In this document: positions 9,167-17,826 of the stretch, one piece after another
Layout of the letters: every line of letters begins with the position of its first letter
Position numbering within the stretch: the first letter of the stretch is position 1
Assembly: GCF_900099965.1 (NCBI RefSeq)
Contig: NZ_FNDJ01000042.1
Coordinates: forward strand, 1 to 64,000
Length of the DNA: 64,000 nt
Source: Nonomuraea jiangxiensis
GTDB lineage: Bacteria > Actinomycetota > Actinomycetes > Streptosporangiales > Streptosporangiaceae
Reading direction: 5' to 3'
The notes under the pieces: generated by a model
Database searches by the model: none
Told to the model about the DNA's origin: nothing
What the model saw: the letters and a program-made list of their open reading frames with translations, nothing else
Program-made: the position numbers and the translations under genes

Positions 9167-9254
9167 GAGCCGGGGTTTGTCCGAATGCGGTCGGTCGTCC
9201 AGCCAGGACCGGATCTCGGCGTCGGTGCCGTCGGCCGGCCGCGCGGCCGGCTGG

Positions 9255-9833
9255 TCATGGGGTCCATTCGGTTTCGAGAATGGCGTAGATGGCTTCGCTG
9301 GCCCAGGTGCCTTTGACGAACTCGTTGTCGATGAGGGTCGCTTCGCGGCGCATGCCGAGTTTTTCCAGGACGCGGGCCGAGGCGGTGTTGAGTGCGTCGA
9401 GGCGCCCGGTGATGCGGTGCAGGCCGAGGTCGGCGAAGCCGAGGCGGAGCATGGCGCGGGAGGCTTCGGTGGCGTAGCCGTGGCCGTGGTGGTCGGGGTG
9501 CAGGATGTAGCCGATCTCGCCTTGGCGGTGTTGCTTGCTCGTCCAGATGAGCAGGCAACTGCCGATGAGGTGGCCGGTGTCGCGCAGGGTGACGGCCAGG
9601 TCGAGGGCGTCGCCTTCGTCGTGGAGCGCGGTGCGGGTGGTCTTCTTGTCAAGGAAGGTGGAGCTGGTGTCGCGGTCGCGGGGCTCCCAGTAGAGGTAGC
9701 GGGCGACGTCGGGGCGCGATTCGTAGGCGTTGACGGCGCCGAGGTCGTCGGGCGAGAAGGGGCGCAGGAGCAGGCGCTCGGTGATGATCGGGTAGTGGGG
9801 CTTGAGCACGGGGGAAGTGTAGGGGCCGGTCAT
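9255..9833 (-). CDS. GNAT N-acetyltransferase, RimJ/RimL type
   Basis: 192 aa from ATG at 9833 (a longer frame exists upstream, but the family normally begins with the ITERLLLRPFSPDDL stretch that follows this start closely). The C-terminal half has GEIGYILHPDHHGHGYATEA, the acetyl-CoA pyrophosphate-binding motif A, then the ITGRLDALNTASARVLEKLG stretch typical of RimJ/RimL-like enzymes that acetylate protein N-termini or small amines. It lies convergent to the NRPS operon and there is no link to it beyond position; substrate unknown. Confidence 0.88.
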   Translation of the reverse strand: MTGPYTSPVLKPHYPIITERLLLRPFSPDDLGAVNAYESRPDVARYLYWEPRDRDTSSTFLDKKTTRTALHDEGDALDLAVTLRDTGHLIGSCLLIWTSKQHRQGEIGYILHPDHHGHGYATEASRAMLRLGFADLGLHRITGRLDALNTASARVLEKLGMRREATLIDNEFVKGTWASEAIYAILETEWTP

Positions 9834-9935
9834 GGAGGCTTCAACGCGTTTTCGACGGGCACGGTGAGACGTTCCCTCGCCGAGGCACCGCATGGTGACG
9901 CCTACCGGCGCGACGACGCGCAGGGGCCGAAACGC

Positions 9936-9957
9936 CACCGGTGAGACACCGGTGAGA
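9936..9957. repeat. Perfect 11-bp tandem duplication
   Basis: CACCGGTGAGA occurs twice head to tail, ending 35 nt before the start of the OmpA-domain lipoprotein. It contains ACCGGT palindromes 11 bp apart, about one helical turn, so a regulator site is possible. Confidence 0.7.
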
Positions 9958-9992
9958 TGCCCGTGGAACGCCGCGCTCCCAGGCTTGGCGGC

Positions 9993-11441
9993 ATGGCAAT
10001 GACTGACAGGACCAGGAGCGCGGCCTGCGGGGCGGCACTTGTTCTCGCCCTAGCCGCCTGCGGTTCATCGGGGCAGGCGGCTCAGTCCTCGGCCGAGCCC
10101 TCGGCGAAGGCCCCTGCGACGACTCCGGAGGAGGCCCTGGCAGAGGAACCCGCGGAGGATCCTTCCCCCTCGCAGGAACCCCTTCCTTCGCGAGCGCAGG
10201 GCCTCGTCGCCGGACCCACCTCGACCGCCTTCCCGATCGAGGGCAGGAACCTGCGCCTGGTCAGGTCCGGGGAGAAGGAGCTGGCGCTGCAGTTGGACCT
10301 CTTCAACGGCACTGACAAGGAGATCTCGCTCGGCACGGTCGGCCTTGACAGTCGCGAGCAGCTCATCGCACTGGTGGACCTGCCCAGGGCCACGGCCTAC
10401 GGCTTGGTCGGCGGCTCGGGCCCGGACGGGCGGATCAGCGAGGACCTCGACATCGAGCCGGGGCAGTCGGCGCCGGTGACAGCGGTCTTCACCGCTCCGC
10501 CCGAGGAGACCACCGAGATGCTCGTCGTGGCCAACGGCCTGCTTCCGGTGACCGTCCCGATCACGGACGACGAACTGACCGACGACCCTGCCCTGCACGG
10601 CCCGTACGGCAAGGCCCAGGTCGGCCCTCTGGTCTGCAGGACGGCGGACGGCGCGCGCGAGAAATTCCGGCTGCCCAGCGATGTGCTGTTCGAGTTCGGC
10701 AGCTCCAGGCTGTCACCGGCGGCCCGATCCGCCATCGAGGGGCTGCGCGGGCAGATCTCCGCCCCCTCCGGATCAGTGACTGTGGACGGACACACCGATG
10801 GGGTCGGGGGCGACTCCGCCAACCAGAAGCTGTCGGAGGAACGTGCCGCGGCCGTCGGCCAGGTGCTCCGGCCCTCCCTGGGCGACGGCTTCGCCTTCCA
10901 GGCGAAAGGGCACGGTGAGAGCGACCCCGTGGCGCCCAACACCAAACCCGACGGCAGCGACGACCCGGATGGGCGGGCGCAGAACAGGCGGGTCGAGGTG
11001 CAGGTCGAAGGCGACACCACCGTGCAGGCTCCGGCGACCGGCGGCGAGCTGTCGGAAGCCGGTCTGCAGGCGCGGGTGCAGAGCGTACGGCGGCTGTCCG
11101 GCTACCTCCTGGCGAGCGTCAAGGTCACCAACCCCGGATCGGAGCCCGCATCCCTCGAATACGAGAACCACTTCACGCCCAAGGAGCTCACCACCGGCCA
11201 GCTGTCGATCACGGACCAGAACAGCCGCGGCGACCTGTGCGGCTTTGCCGAGCCCACGTACTTCGACTTCATCGGCACCATGAGCGCCGGCTTCGCGCCG
11301 GGCGAGCTCGATTCGGTGCCTGCGGGGGCCGAGGTGACGTTGTGGGGGCTCTTCCCGGCCCCGAGTGCGAGCGTCACGTCGGTGAAGGTGCAGCTCGGCG
11401 GGTACGGCGAGCCGCTCCAGGCCGAGATCTCAGCGGACTGA
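9993..11441 (+). CDS. Secreted lipoprotein with OmpA-like peptidoglycan-binding domain
   Basis: 482 aa (start 9993; an ATG at 9999 is equally possible). The N-terminus is a signal peptide with a lipobox (LALAAC, then GSS), so it should be lipidated and held on the outer face of the membrane. A low-complexity Ser/Pro/Ala/Glu linker and a beta-rich region follow; the OmpA domain is central-to-C-terminal: DVLFEFGSSRLS, VDGHTDGVG, and DGRAQNRRVEVQV, the peptidoglycan (diaminopimelate)-binding signature. About 140 residues follow the OmpA domain, a second extracellular domain resembling the one before it in composition. Such proteins tether the cell surface to the wall; no operon partner is seen. 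Confidence 0.88.
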   Translation: MAMTDRTRSAACGAALVLALAACGSSGQAAQSSAEPSAKAPATTPEEALAEEPAEDPSPSQEPLPSRAQGLVAGPTSTAFPIEGRNLRLVRSGEKELALQLDLFNGTDKEISLGTVGLDSREQLIALVDLPRATAYGLVGGSGPDGRISEDLDIEPGQSAPVTAVFTAPPEETTEMLVVANGLLPVTVPITDDELTDDPALHGPYGKAQVGPLVCRTADGAREKFRLPSDVLFEFGSSRLSPAARSAIEGLRGQISAPSGSVTVDGHTDGVGGDSANQKLSEERAAAVGQVLRPSLGDGFAFQAKGHGESDPVAPNTKPDGSDDPDGRAQNRRVEVQVEGDTTVQAPATGGELSEAGLQARVQSVRRLSGYLLASVKVTNPGSEPASLEYENHFTPKELTTGQLSITDQNSRGDLCGFAEPTYFDFIGTMSAGFAPGELDSVPAGAEVTLWGLFPAPSASVTSVKVQLGGYGEPLQAEISAD

Positions 11442-11443
11442 GC

Positions 11444-11599
11444 CAGGCGCCTCCCCGACCAGGTCAAGGCATACGGCGGGCTGGGTCAGGCGACTCCCCG
11501 ACCAGGTCGAGGCATACGGCGGGCTGGGTCAGGCGCTTCCCCGACCAGGTCAAGGCACACGGCGGGCTGGGTCAGCCGCTTCTCTGACGGATCAAGGTC
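11444..11599. repeat. 43-bp tandem repeat, about 3.6 copies, between convergent genes
   Basis: Units begin at 11444, 11487, 11530 and 11573 (the last partial and diverged), each starting CAGGCG and containing CCCCGACCAGGTC followed by AAGGCATACGG and CGGGCTGGGT. Copies differ at a few positions only. The period is not a multiple of three and the array starts just after one stop codon and ends at the other, so it is noncoding. GACCAGGTC in each unit is a small near-palindrome. It lies where transcripts from both sides end. Confidence 0.92.
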
Positions 11600-14500
11600 C
11601 GGCGAGTGCGGCTCGTACCGCGGCCAGGCGGGCCGCGTAGCGGGGCCAGCCGAAGCCAGAGTCGGCATAGGCCGAAGCCGTCGCCTCCGCCAGCTTCCCG
11701 GCCCGCTGCCGATCCCCGGCCGCGAGCGCCAGCGCCGCCGACACGGCCCGGGCCGCGAGCCAGGGAATGCTGTGCTCGGCCGCCTCGGCGTAGACCTCGT
11801 CCAGCAGCGCCGCGGCCTCGTCCAGTTCGCCGCGCAGGATGAGCAGGTCGGCGAGGTCGATGTGCGCCATACCCGCCCCGGAGCCATCGGTCGCCGCGTA
11901 GCCGACAGCCGCGCGGATGTGCCGTTCCGCCCTGGTCAGATCCCCCTCGGCCGCGGCGGCGGCACCCCTGATCAGTTCGTTCAGCGGCAGGATCTGCCGG
12001 TCGTCCAGGCGCTCGGCGTAGTGGTCCGACCGGGCGGCGCAGGCCACCGCCTCATCTGGGCGCCCCATGCCCAGCAGCGCCTGCGCCTGGTTGCTGAGGC
12101 CGCGCGCCAGCCCGTGCTCGTCGCCGCTCTCCAGGTCGAAGGCGTTGGCGGTGACGTAACGTTCGAGTGCCTGCCGAGCATCGCCGGAGTACAGGTGCAG
12201 CGTGCCGAGTGCGTCGGCGAAGGCGGACATCCGCTGCGTGTGGGCGATCCCTTCCGCGTGCTCCAAGCCCTGGAGCAGTGGCGGGAAGGCGTCGCGCAGG
12301 CGGCCCCGCTCGATCTCCACGATGCTTCGGTAGTACAGGACGTTCAGGGTCACCAGGTCGTCGGAGGAGATCTCGGCCAGCTCGGCGGCCCTGGTCAGCA
12401 ACTCGGCCGCCTCGTCGAACCTGCCGACCATGGTGGAGACGAAGGCATGGTCGTTGAGCGCCGTCGCCTGCTCGGTCGGCGTGCTGCCCGGCGCGTCGGC
12501 CAGGGCCGAGAAATGCCGCCTGGCCTCGCCGTACCAGCCGCGGATCAGCCACGGCGTGTGCAGTTCGAGCGCCAGCCGCAGCCCATCGGCCGCCCGCTCG
12601 GTGCCCGGAGCGCGTTCCAGCGCGTCGAGCAGGTTCGGCCACTCCGCGAACACGGCGGTCACCTCCTCCGCCGCGGCAAAGTCCGTCGGCTCGCCGATCC
12701 GGCGAACGAACGCCAGGCACCACCCCAGATGGGCCGCCAGCGCGCTCTTCGTCTCCCCGGCGGCGTCCAGCTCGGCCCGCGCGTAGTCCTTCACGGTCTC
12801 CAGCAGCCCGAACCGCCGCCCGCCGCCGGACGTATCCACCGTGACCAGGCTCCGATCGGCCAGCTCGGCCAGTGCGGGCGCGACGTCTCCGGCGGTGACA
12901 TCCGGCACGGCGCGGTTCGCCGCGGTGGTGTCCGAGGGGGCGCCGCCCGCCGCCCCCGGCGCGGGGTGATCCGCCGCGGCGGCCACGACGCTCGGCACGA
13001 CGTGTTCGGCCGCCTCCAGGTCGAAACCGCCGCTGAACAGCGACACCCGCCGTAACACCGCCCGCTCCCGCTCGGCCAGCAGGTCGTGGCTCCAGTCGAG
13101 GGCGGCACGCAGGCTCGTGTGCCTGCCGCCCGCGTCGCGGCCGCCACCCACCAGCAGGCGTAGCCGGTCCTCCACCCGTGCGGTGAGCTGCGCGACGGTG
13201 AGCGTACGGGTCAGACCGGCCGCCAGCTCGATCCCCAGCGGCAGCCGGTCGACGGCGGCACAGATCGCCGCGATGGCGGCGGGCTCGGCGCCGACCTGGT
13301 CGGGAGCGCATCGCTGGGCGAACAGCGTCGCCGCCTCCTGCTCGGCGAGCGGCCCGACCCGGTGCAGCTCCTCTCCCGCCGCCAGCAGCGGGCGCTGCGA
13401 GGTGACCAGAACGGTCAATGCCCTGGTACGGCTCAGCAGCCCGATGACCAGCTCGGCCGCCTGGTCGATGAGGTGCTCGGCATTGTCGAGCACCAACAGC
13501 CCGCCGTCCAGTCGCCCAGCCAGCTCCGGCACCGGATCGTCGGACTCCGACTCCAGCCCCACGGCCGCCGCCACCGCCGCGCGCACTGCTCCTTCCCGCC
13601 GTAACGACGCCAGCTCCACCAGCGTCACCGCCCTGGGCGCCGCGCTCGAACGGTCCGTCGCAGCCGGCAGGCCCGCCCCGTCCGGCGGGGCCGCGCCGAG
13701 AGCGACGGCTCTGGCCGCCTCGACCGCGAGCCGCGACTTCCCGCTTCCCGGGCTGCCCGTGAGCGTGACGAGCCCCGGTCGCGCGAGCCGCCCCACCAGC
13801 GCCGCCAGATCGCTGTCCCGGCCGACGAAGCTCGTCGTCGGCCCTGGCAGACGCACCGACGGCTGAACCGGACCCGGCGCGCGCACAGACGGCTCGGCCG
13901 GAAACTCCGCGGGCGACTCCCCGGCGGGGTCCGCCGGGCCTCTGGACGGCTCGCCCGCCGTGGGCTCGCGTCCGCCGGTGATCTCCAGGGCGACCTTTTC
14001 CTGCGGTCGCCCGCCTTCCTGCAGGGACGGATCCTGGCGGAGCATACGCAGCTCCAGAGCGGAGGTCTCAGGAACCGGGTCCACGCCGAGCGTGTCGGCC
14101 AGCCTCCGGCGAAGCCTGGCCAGCCGGTCGAGCGCGTCGGCCTGCCTGCCGGTGCGGTAGAGAGCCAGCGCCAGCAGCCCGCACAGGCGCTCGTGCAGTG
14201 GATGCTCGGCGGCCAGCCGTTCCAGCTCCATGCTCACCTCGGCCGCCGCGCCCAGGGCCAGGTCGGCGGTGAGCCGTCGCACCAGCAGGTCCAGCCGCCA
14301 CGCCTCCAGCCGCTCCCCCTCCACCTCCGCATAGGGAATCGCCCGCAGGTCCGCCAGCGCGGATCCGCGCCAGAGCCCGAGCGCCTGCGCCGCGGCGCCC
14401 CGAGCGCCTTCGTGGTCACCGGACCTGGCGGCCGCGTGCGCCCGCTCGGCGGCGGACCGGGCCTTGGCCAGGTCCGCGGCGTGGGCGGCGAGCGCATATC

Positions 14501-14813
14501 CGCCGGGCGTCCTGACCAGTGGCGGCAAGGCCGAGCCACGCCCGCCATCCCGCTCCGCAAGGGTACTGCCGGCGACGAGGGCGGCACGCAGGCGAGAGGC
14601 GAGGACCCGCAGGCGCTCGGTGGGACGCGCCAGCTCCGCCTCCCCCCACAGGTCGGCGGCCAGTCGTAGGTCGGGAACCGGAGACCCTTCCGCGAGGGCG
14701 AGCCGGGCCAGCAGCGCACGCTCCAGGAGACGCTCCACCGCGATCGTCTCGTCTCCGGCACGGACGGTGACCGGTCCAAGCACGAGGACGTCCAGGCGGC
14801 AGGGGGAGGACAT
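11592..14813 (-). CDS. AfsR/SARP-type transcriptional regulator: wHTH-BTAD, NB-ARC ATPase, TPR
   Basis: 1073 aa. N-terminal OmpR-like winged helix (CRLDVLVLGPVTVR to TPGGYAL), then a bacterial transcriptional activation domain (residues about 100-240). A Pro/Gly-rich linker leads to an NTPase: PTTSFVGRDSDLAALV, Walker A GSPGSGKS, Walker B GGLLVLDNAEH and the sensor stretch TVLVTSQRPL. The C-terminal 400 residues are helical repeats of tetratricopeptide type (EQATALNDHAFVSTMVGRF, LSNQAQALLGMGRPDEAVAC). AfsR-like proteins integrate signals to switch on secondary metabolism. Lying about 2.5 kb from the NRPS operon it may act on it, but that is inference. No clear Shine-Dalgarno precedes the ATG at 14813. 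Confidence 0.93.
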   Translation of the reverse strand: MSSPCRLDVLVLGPVTVRAGDETIAVERLLERALLARLALAEGSPVPDLRLAADLWGEAELARPTERLRVLASRLRAALVAGSTLAERDGGRGSALPPLVRTPGGYALAAHAADLAKARSAAERAHAAARSGDHEGARGAAAQALGLWRGSALADLRAIPYAEVEGERLEAWRLDLLVRRLTADLALGAAAEVSMELERLAAEHPLHERLCGLLALALYRTGRQADALDRLARLRRRLADTLGVDPVPETSALELRMLRQDPSLQEGGRPQEKVALEITGGREPTAGEPSRGPADPAGESPAEFPAEPSVRAPGPVQPSVRLPGPTTSFVGRDSDLAALVGRLARPGLVTLTGSPGSGKSRLAVEAARAVALGAAPPDGAGLPAATDRSSAAPRAVTLVELASLRREGAVRAAVAAAVGLESESDDPVPELAGRLDGGLLVLDNAEHLIDQAAELVIGLLSRTRALTVLVTSQRPLLAAGEELHRVGPLAEQEAATLFAQRCAPDQVGAEPAAIAAICAAVDRLPLGIELAAGLTRTLTVAQLTARVEDRLRLLVGGGRDAGGRHTSLRAALDWSHDLLAERERAVLRRVSLFSGGFDLEAAEHVVPSVVAAAADHPAPGAAGGAPSDTTAANRAVPDVTAGDVAPALAELADRSLVTVDTSGGGRRFGLLETVKDYARAELDAAGETKSALAAHLGWCLAFVRRIGEPTDFAAAEEVTAVFAEWPNLLDALERAPGTERAADGLRLALELHTPWLIRGWYGEARRHFSALADAPGSTPTEQATALNDHAFVSTMVGRFDEAAELLTRAAELAEISSDDLVTLNVLYYRSIVEIERGRLRDAFPPLLQGLEHAEGIAHTQRMSAFADALGTLHLYSGDARQALERYVTANAFDLESGDEHGLARGLSNQAQALLGMGRPDEAVACAARSDHYAERLDDRQILPLNELIRGAAAAAEGDLTRAERHIRAAVGYAATDGSGAGMAHIDLADLLILRGELDEAAALLDEVYAEAAEHSIPWLAARAVSAALALAAGDRQRAGKLAEATASAYADSGFGWPRYAARLAAVRAALAGP

Positions 14814-14878
14814 GAGGGGATTATCGCAGCGAACCCTCGTGAGAGGCCCGTGAAAGTGGCGGGCATGCCGCCGACGGG

Positions 14879-16402
14879 TTATGGCGCCGTACTGGCGTCC
14901 ATGTCGTTGAAGAGCAGTGACTTGATCGTCACCGGCACCGTGCCCGAGGGTTGCCGGACGCGCCCGAGGTCGACGTAGTCGAAGTCGCGCAGGAGCAGGC
15001 CGTCGAGGATCAGGAGGTCGTTCTCGACCCCCAGTTCGTCGCGCAGGATCCGGCCGAGTGTCCGGGCGATGTCGCCGTCGACCACGAGGTAGAGCCGTTC
15101 ACCGGCGGTGAGCCGGGGCGACAGCCCCTTGACGATGCCCTCGCCGAAGGCGCGCAGCCGATGGTACTCAGGGTCGCCGCTCCACGACAGGGCGACGGCG
15201 AGGTCGCCCTGCGTGAAACGGTCGAGGTGCTTCCTGAGCGTGTCGGCCATGGCCGCGGAGTCGACGGTGTCGCCGGGAACGTACGCGGGCCGCGCCACCG
15301 GCAGGTTGCGCCGGGGGAGGGTCCCCTCGGCCGAGTCGAGGTGGCTGGTGATGCCGCTGAGCTGCACGGTGTACTGCGAGGCGCCGAGCACCGTCGCGCG
15401 GATGCGCTCGGCGGCGGGCAGCACGGGGGCGGGGAGGAGCGCGCGTTCCGCGCTGCGTCGCAGCTCACCGCCGAGCCGGCGGCCGAGGTCGCCGAAGTCG
15501 GCGGTCTGGGTGCCGTAGACGTACTCGGCCACGCCGCCCGAGAAGACGATGCCGTCGAGCCGCTCCGGGATGAGAAGCGGCTCCGTCAGCCACAGGCCCT
15601 CCGTGTGTCGCCCGGCGAGGGCTCCCAGCAGCTCACCCGCCATGAGCGCGGCCACGTCGTCGAGCTGGTCGCCGGTCACCGGCGAGCCGAGCGCCAGGTC
15701 GTGCCCGGCCCGCAGGGCGTGCCGATGACCGCCGGGCTCGATCCGGGTGACCACGCCGCCGGCGACCGCGATGAGCCGGCCGCCGACGTGGAACGCCGCC
15801 GTCCCGGCGATCCGCCCGTCCTCCACCAGGGTCAGCTTGGTGGTGCCGCCGCCGATGTCGATGTTGAGCAGGCGACTGTGCTCCCGGCTCGACGTCCTGA
15901 CGGCGCCAGAACCGTAGGCGGAGAGCATGGCCTCCATGTGGTGGCCGGCCGTCGCGCAGACCAGTTCGCCCGCACGCTCGCTGACCACCTCGGCGATCGC
16001 CTCGGAGTTGCGGCGGCGGAGCGCCTCGCCGGTGAGGATGACCGCACCGGTGTCGATCATCTCGGGCGTGACCCGCGCCTCGGCGTACGCCTCGTCGAGG
16101 AGCGCGCCGAGGCGGGCCGCGTCGATCCGCAGGTCCGCGCCGAACGGCGTCAGGTGGACCGGTGACTCGTAGAGCGACTCGCGCCGGACCACGACGTACC
16201 GGCTGGTGAGGTCCTCGCTCAGCCGCCGCAGGTGGAGCCGCGAGAACGCGAGCTGGGTGCCTGAGGATCCGATGTCCACGCCGACGCTGTGCAGGGTGAC
16301 GTTGTCCTGCTGCCAGATCGGGTTCTGCTCCAGCGGGACGTCGGGCTCGTCGTCGTGGTCGTGGTCGCGCCCGGCGCCGTCAGCGTGGTGCCCGGTGCTC
16401 AT
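14879..16402 (-). CDS. EutA-like reactivating factor (Hsp70/actin-fold ATPase), without EutBC
   Basis: 507 aa. Matches EutA, the ATP-dependent chaperone that re-charges inactivated B12-dependent ethanolamine ammonia-lyase: SVGVDIGSSGTQLAFSRL (phosphate 1 loop), DTGAVILTGE, LLNIDIGGGTTKL (phosphate 2 loop), VGGRL, FSGGVAEY, and VPVTIKSLLF at the C-terminus. The first 35 residues are an extra His/Asp-rich segment (HHADGAGRDHDHDDE) that looks metal-binding and is not part of the E. coli protein. No eutB, eutC or other B12 enzyme is in the window. The start overlaps the stop of the upstream bicupin gene (ATGA at 16399-16402), so the two are co-translated and EutA presumably serves something in this catabolic island. 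Confidence 0.85.
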   Translation of the reverse strand: MSTGHHADGAGRDHDHDDEPDVPLEQNPIWQQDNVTLHSVGVDIGSSGTQLAFSRLHLRRLSEDLTSRYVVVRRESLYESPVHLTPFGADLRIDAARLGALLDEAYAEARVTPEMIDTGAVILTGEALRRRNSEAIAEVVSERAGELVCATAGHHMEAMLSAYGSGAVRTSSREHSRLLNIDIGGGTTKLTLVEDGRIAGTAAFHVGGRLIAVAGGVVTRIEPGGHRHALRAGHDLALGSPVTGDQLDDVAALMAGELLGALAGRHTEGLWLTEPLLIPERLDGIVFSGGVAEYVYGTQTADFGDLGRRLGGELRRSAERALLPAPVLPAAERIRATVLGASQYTVQLSGITSHLDSAEGTLPRRNLPVARPAYVPGDTVDSAAMADTLRKHLDRFTQGDLAVALSWSGDPEYHRLRAFGEGIVKGLSPRLTAGERLYLVVDGDIARTLGRILRDELGVENDLLILDGLLLRDFDYVDLGRVRQPSGTVPVTIKSLLFNDMDASTAP

Positions 16403-17535
16403 GCGGTGGCGGTGCTCTCGCCCGGCTTCGGCGGCAGGTCCTCGAGCTCGGCCGCGTAGGCGGCCTCCATCCGTGGGGTCAGCCCCTTCTGGGCGAGCGC
16501 CTTGGCGAAGGTGTCGCGGACGATGGCGGACTCGTCGGCGTAGTCGATCTGATCGCCGCCGATCCGCCGGCTGATCCAGGCCTTCGGCACGCCCTGGGCG
16601 TTGCGGATCGAGACCACCTCGTGCTTGAACGCCAGGTACCGGGCAGGGCTGTCACCGGTGTTGAAGTGCTGGTGGAACCACATGTTGGGCGGGACGATGA
16701 GCGTGCCCGGCTGCCAGTCGTAGCGCTTGGGCTCCTCGCCCTCGGGCCACATCAGGCTGAAGCCCTCGCCGCTCATGATGATGACGTGCGCGCCCGGGCC
16801 GTGGCGATGACCCTTCTTGTACGTCGCGACGGGGAACTGCGAGATGTGGCTGTTCATGGAGCCCTTGGCCATCATGAAGCGGATGTGGCCTCCGCCCGCG
16901 CCGCGCTCCTTGGCGTGGATGAGCGGGAGGTTCACGGCGTCGGCGACGAAGTTCGTCTTGAGGAGCAGGCCCTCGACCTCGTCCTTGTCGGCGAAGTAGT
17001 CGGGCTCGCCGTTGAAACGGCCGACGAAGTCGTGTGCGGTGCCGAAGACGAACTCCGGCTCGTCGTACATGTTCATGACCGGCGGCATGTTCGTCGAGGA
17101 GACGAAGCGGGCGGCGGTGGTCCCCGAGCCGTTGAAGTGCTGGTGCCAGGTGTTGAGCGGAATCGCGAAGATGGAGCCGGGGCCCCACTCGAAGGTGACC
17201 TTTTTGCCGGCGTCGTTCCACACGCTGGTCGAGCCGTGGCCCGAGAGCACCATGAGCATCTCTTCGAAGAGCTGGCGCTGCGGGGCCAGCTTGCCGCCGG
17301 CGGGGATCTCGCACACGTAGCAGTCATTGGAGGTGCGGGAGGCTTCGTGGTTGATGAAGACCCCGCGCCCGCCGCGGCGCTCCCAGGGTTTCAGCTCGAC
17401 CGTGTTGAGGTCGGGGATGTAGTGGGCGGAGATGATGTCCAGACCCTCGTTGCGGACCCATGAGGCGTACGGGGTGTCCTTCTCGCGGGCGAAGTTTTTC
17501 GCCATGCTGTCCGAAACGAGCGCATCTTTTGTCAC
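16399..17535 (-). CDS. Bicupin protein A (gentisate-dioxygenase-like two-cupin fold)
   Basis: 378 aa from GTG at 17535, chosen because GGAGG sits 5 nt upstream; a longer frame to 17574 has no such site. Two cupin barrels: the N-terminal one lacks the usual HxH metal motif (PQRQLFEEM in its place) though FAIPLNTWHQHFN keeps the late His; the C-terminal one keeps GHRHGPGAHVIIMSGEG and PPNMWFHQHFN, a plausible metal site. Two-cupin proteins of this type include gentisate and related ring-cleaving dioxygenases, but also non-catalytic relatives. It leads a two-gene operon with the EutA-like gene, under a GntR-like site at about 17563-17573, and diverges from the GntR regulator. Confidence 0.82.
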   Translation of the reverse strand: MTKDALVSDSMAKNFAREKDTPYASWVRNEGLDIISAHYIPDLNTVELKPWERRGGRGVFINHEASRTSNDCYVCEIPAGGKLAPQRQLFEEMLMVLSGHGSTSVWNDAGKKVTFEWGPGSIFAIPLNTWHQHFNGSGTTAARFVSSTNMPPVMNMYDEPEFVFGTAHDFVGRFNGEPDYFADKDEVEGLLLKTNFVADAVNLPLIHAKERGAGGGHIRFMMAKGSMNSHISQFPVATYKKGHRHGPGAHVIIMSGEGFSLMWPEGEEPKRYDWQPGTLIVPPNMWFHQHFNTGDSPARYLAFKHEVVSIRNAQGVPKAWISRRIGGDQIDYADESAIVRDTFAKALAQKGLTPRMEAAYAAELEDLPPKPGESTATA

Positions 17536-17562
17536 AGAAACCTCCACTTTCATCTGGTACAA

Positions 17563-17759
17563 CGGTAAGACCAATAGCTAGGTGGCGTCAACAAACGCGC
17601 CTCGATCCAACGGCTGGGTACGAGCGCCGCGGGCATCCCCGCCGCCTGGGTAGACTCGACCAGGCGTTGCCCGTCGAGCCGGTCGGTGCGCACGCCCGCG
17701 CTGGTCTCCGCCTCCGGACCGCGCCAAAGGACATACCATCAGACCTGAGTGTCATACCA
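17563..17759. promoter_or_regulatory. Divergent control region with GntR-type operator-like sites
   Basis: Between the bicupin A and GntR genes. CGGTAAGACCA (17563-17573) and GTGTCATACCA (17749-17759) each match TNGTNNNACNA, the FadR-subfamily GntR consensus, at all fixed positions but the first; a related ACATACCATCAGACC lies at 17731-17745. The first site is 28 nt upstream of the bicupin start, the second 67 nt upstream of the regulator start, consistent with autoregulation plus repression of the operon. Confidence 0.6.
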
Positions 17760-17826
17760 TTAGCTAATAATCTGTTTGGGGTGCCCGGCAACGTCTTGCC
17801 CCACGACGGCCTTGAGGAGTGCGCAT

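Noticed and set aside
11444..11599. CRISPR array
   Set aside because: Units are directly adjacent with no spacers, and there are no cas genes.
14879..16402. Ethanolamine utilisation locus
   Set aside because: Only EutA is present; no EutBC, shell proteins, aldehyde dehydrogenase or transporter, and the neighbours are aromatic-acid genes.
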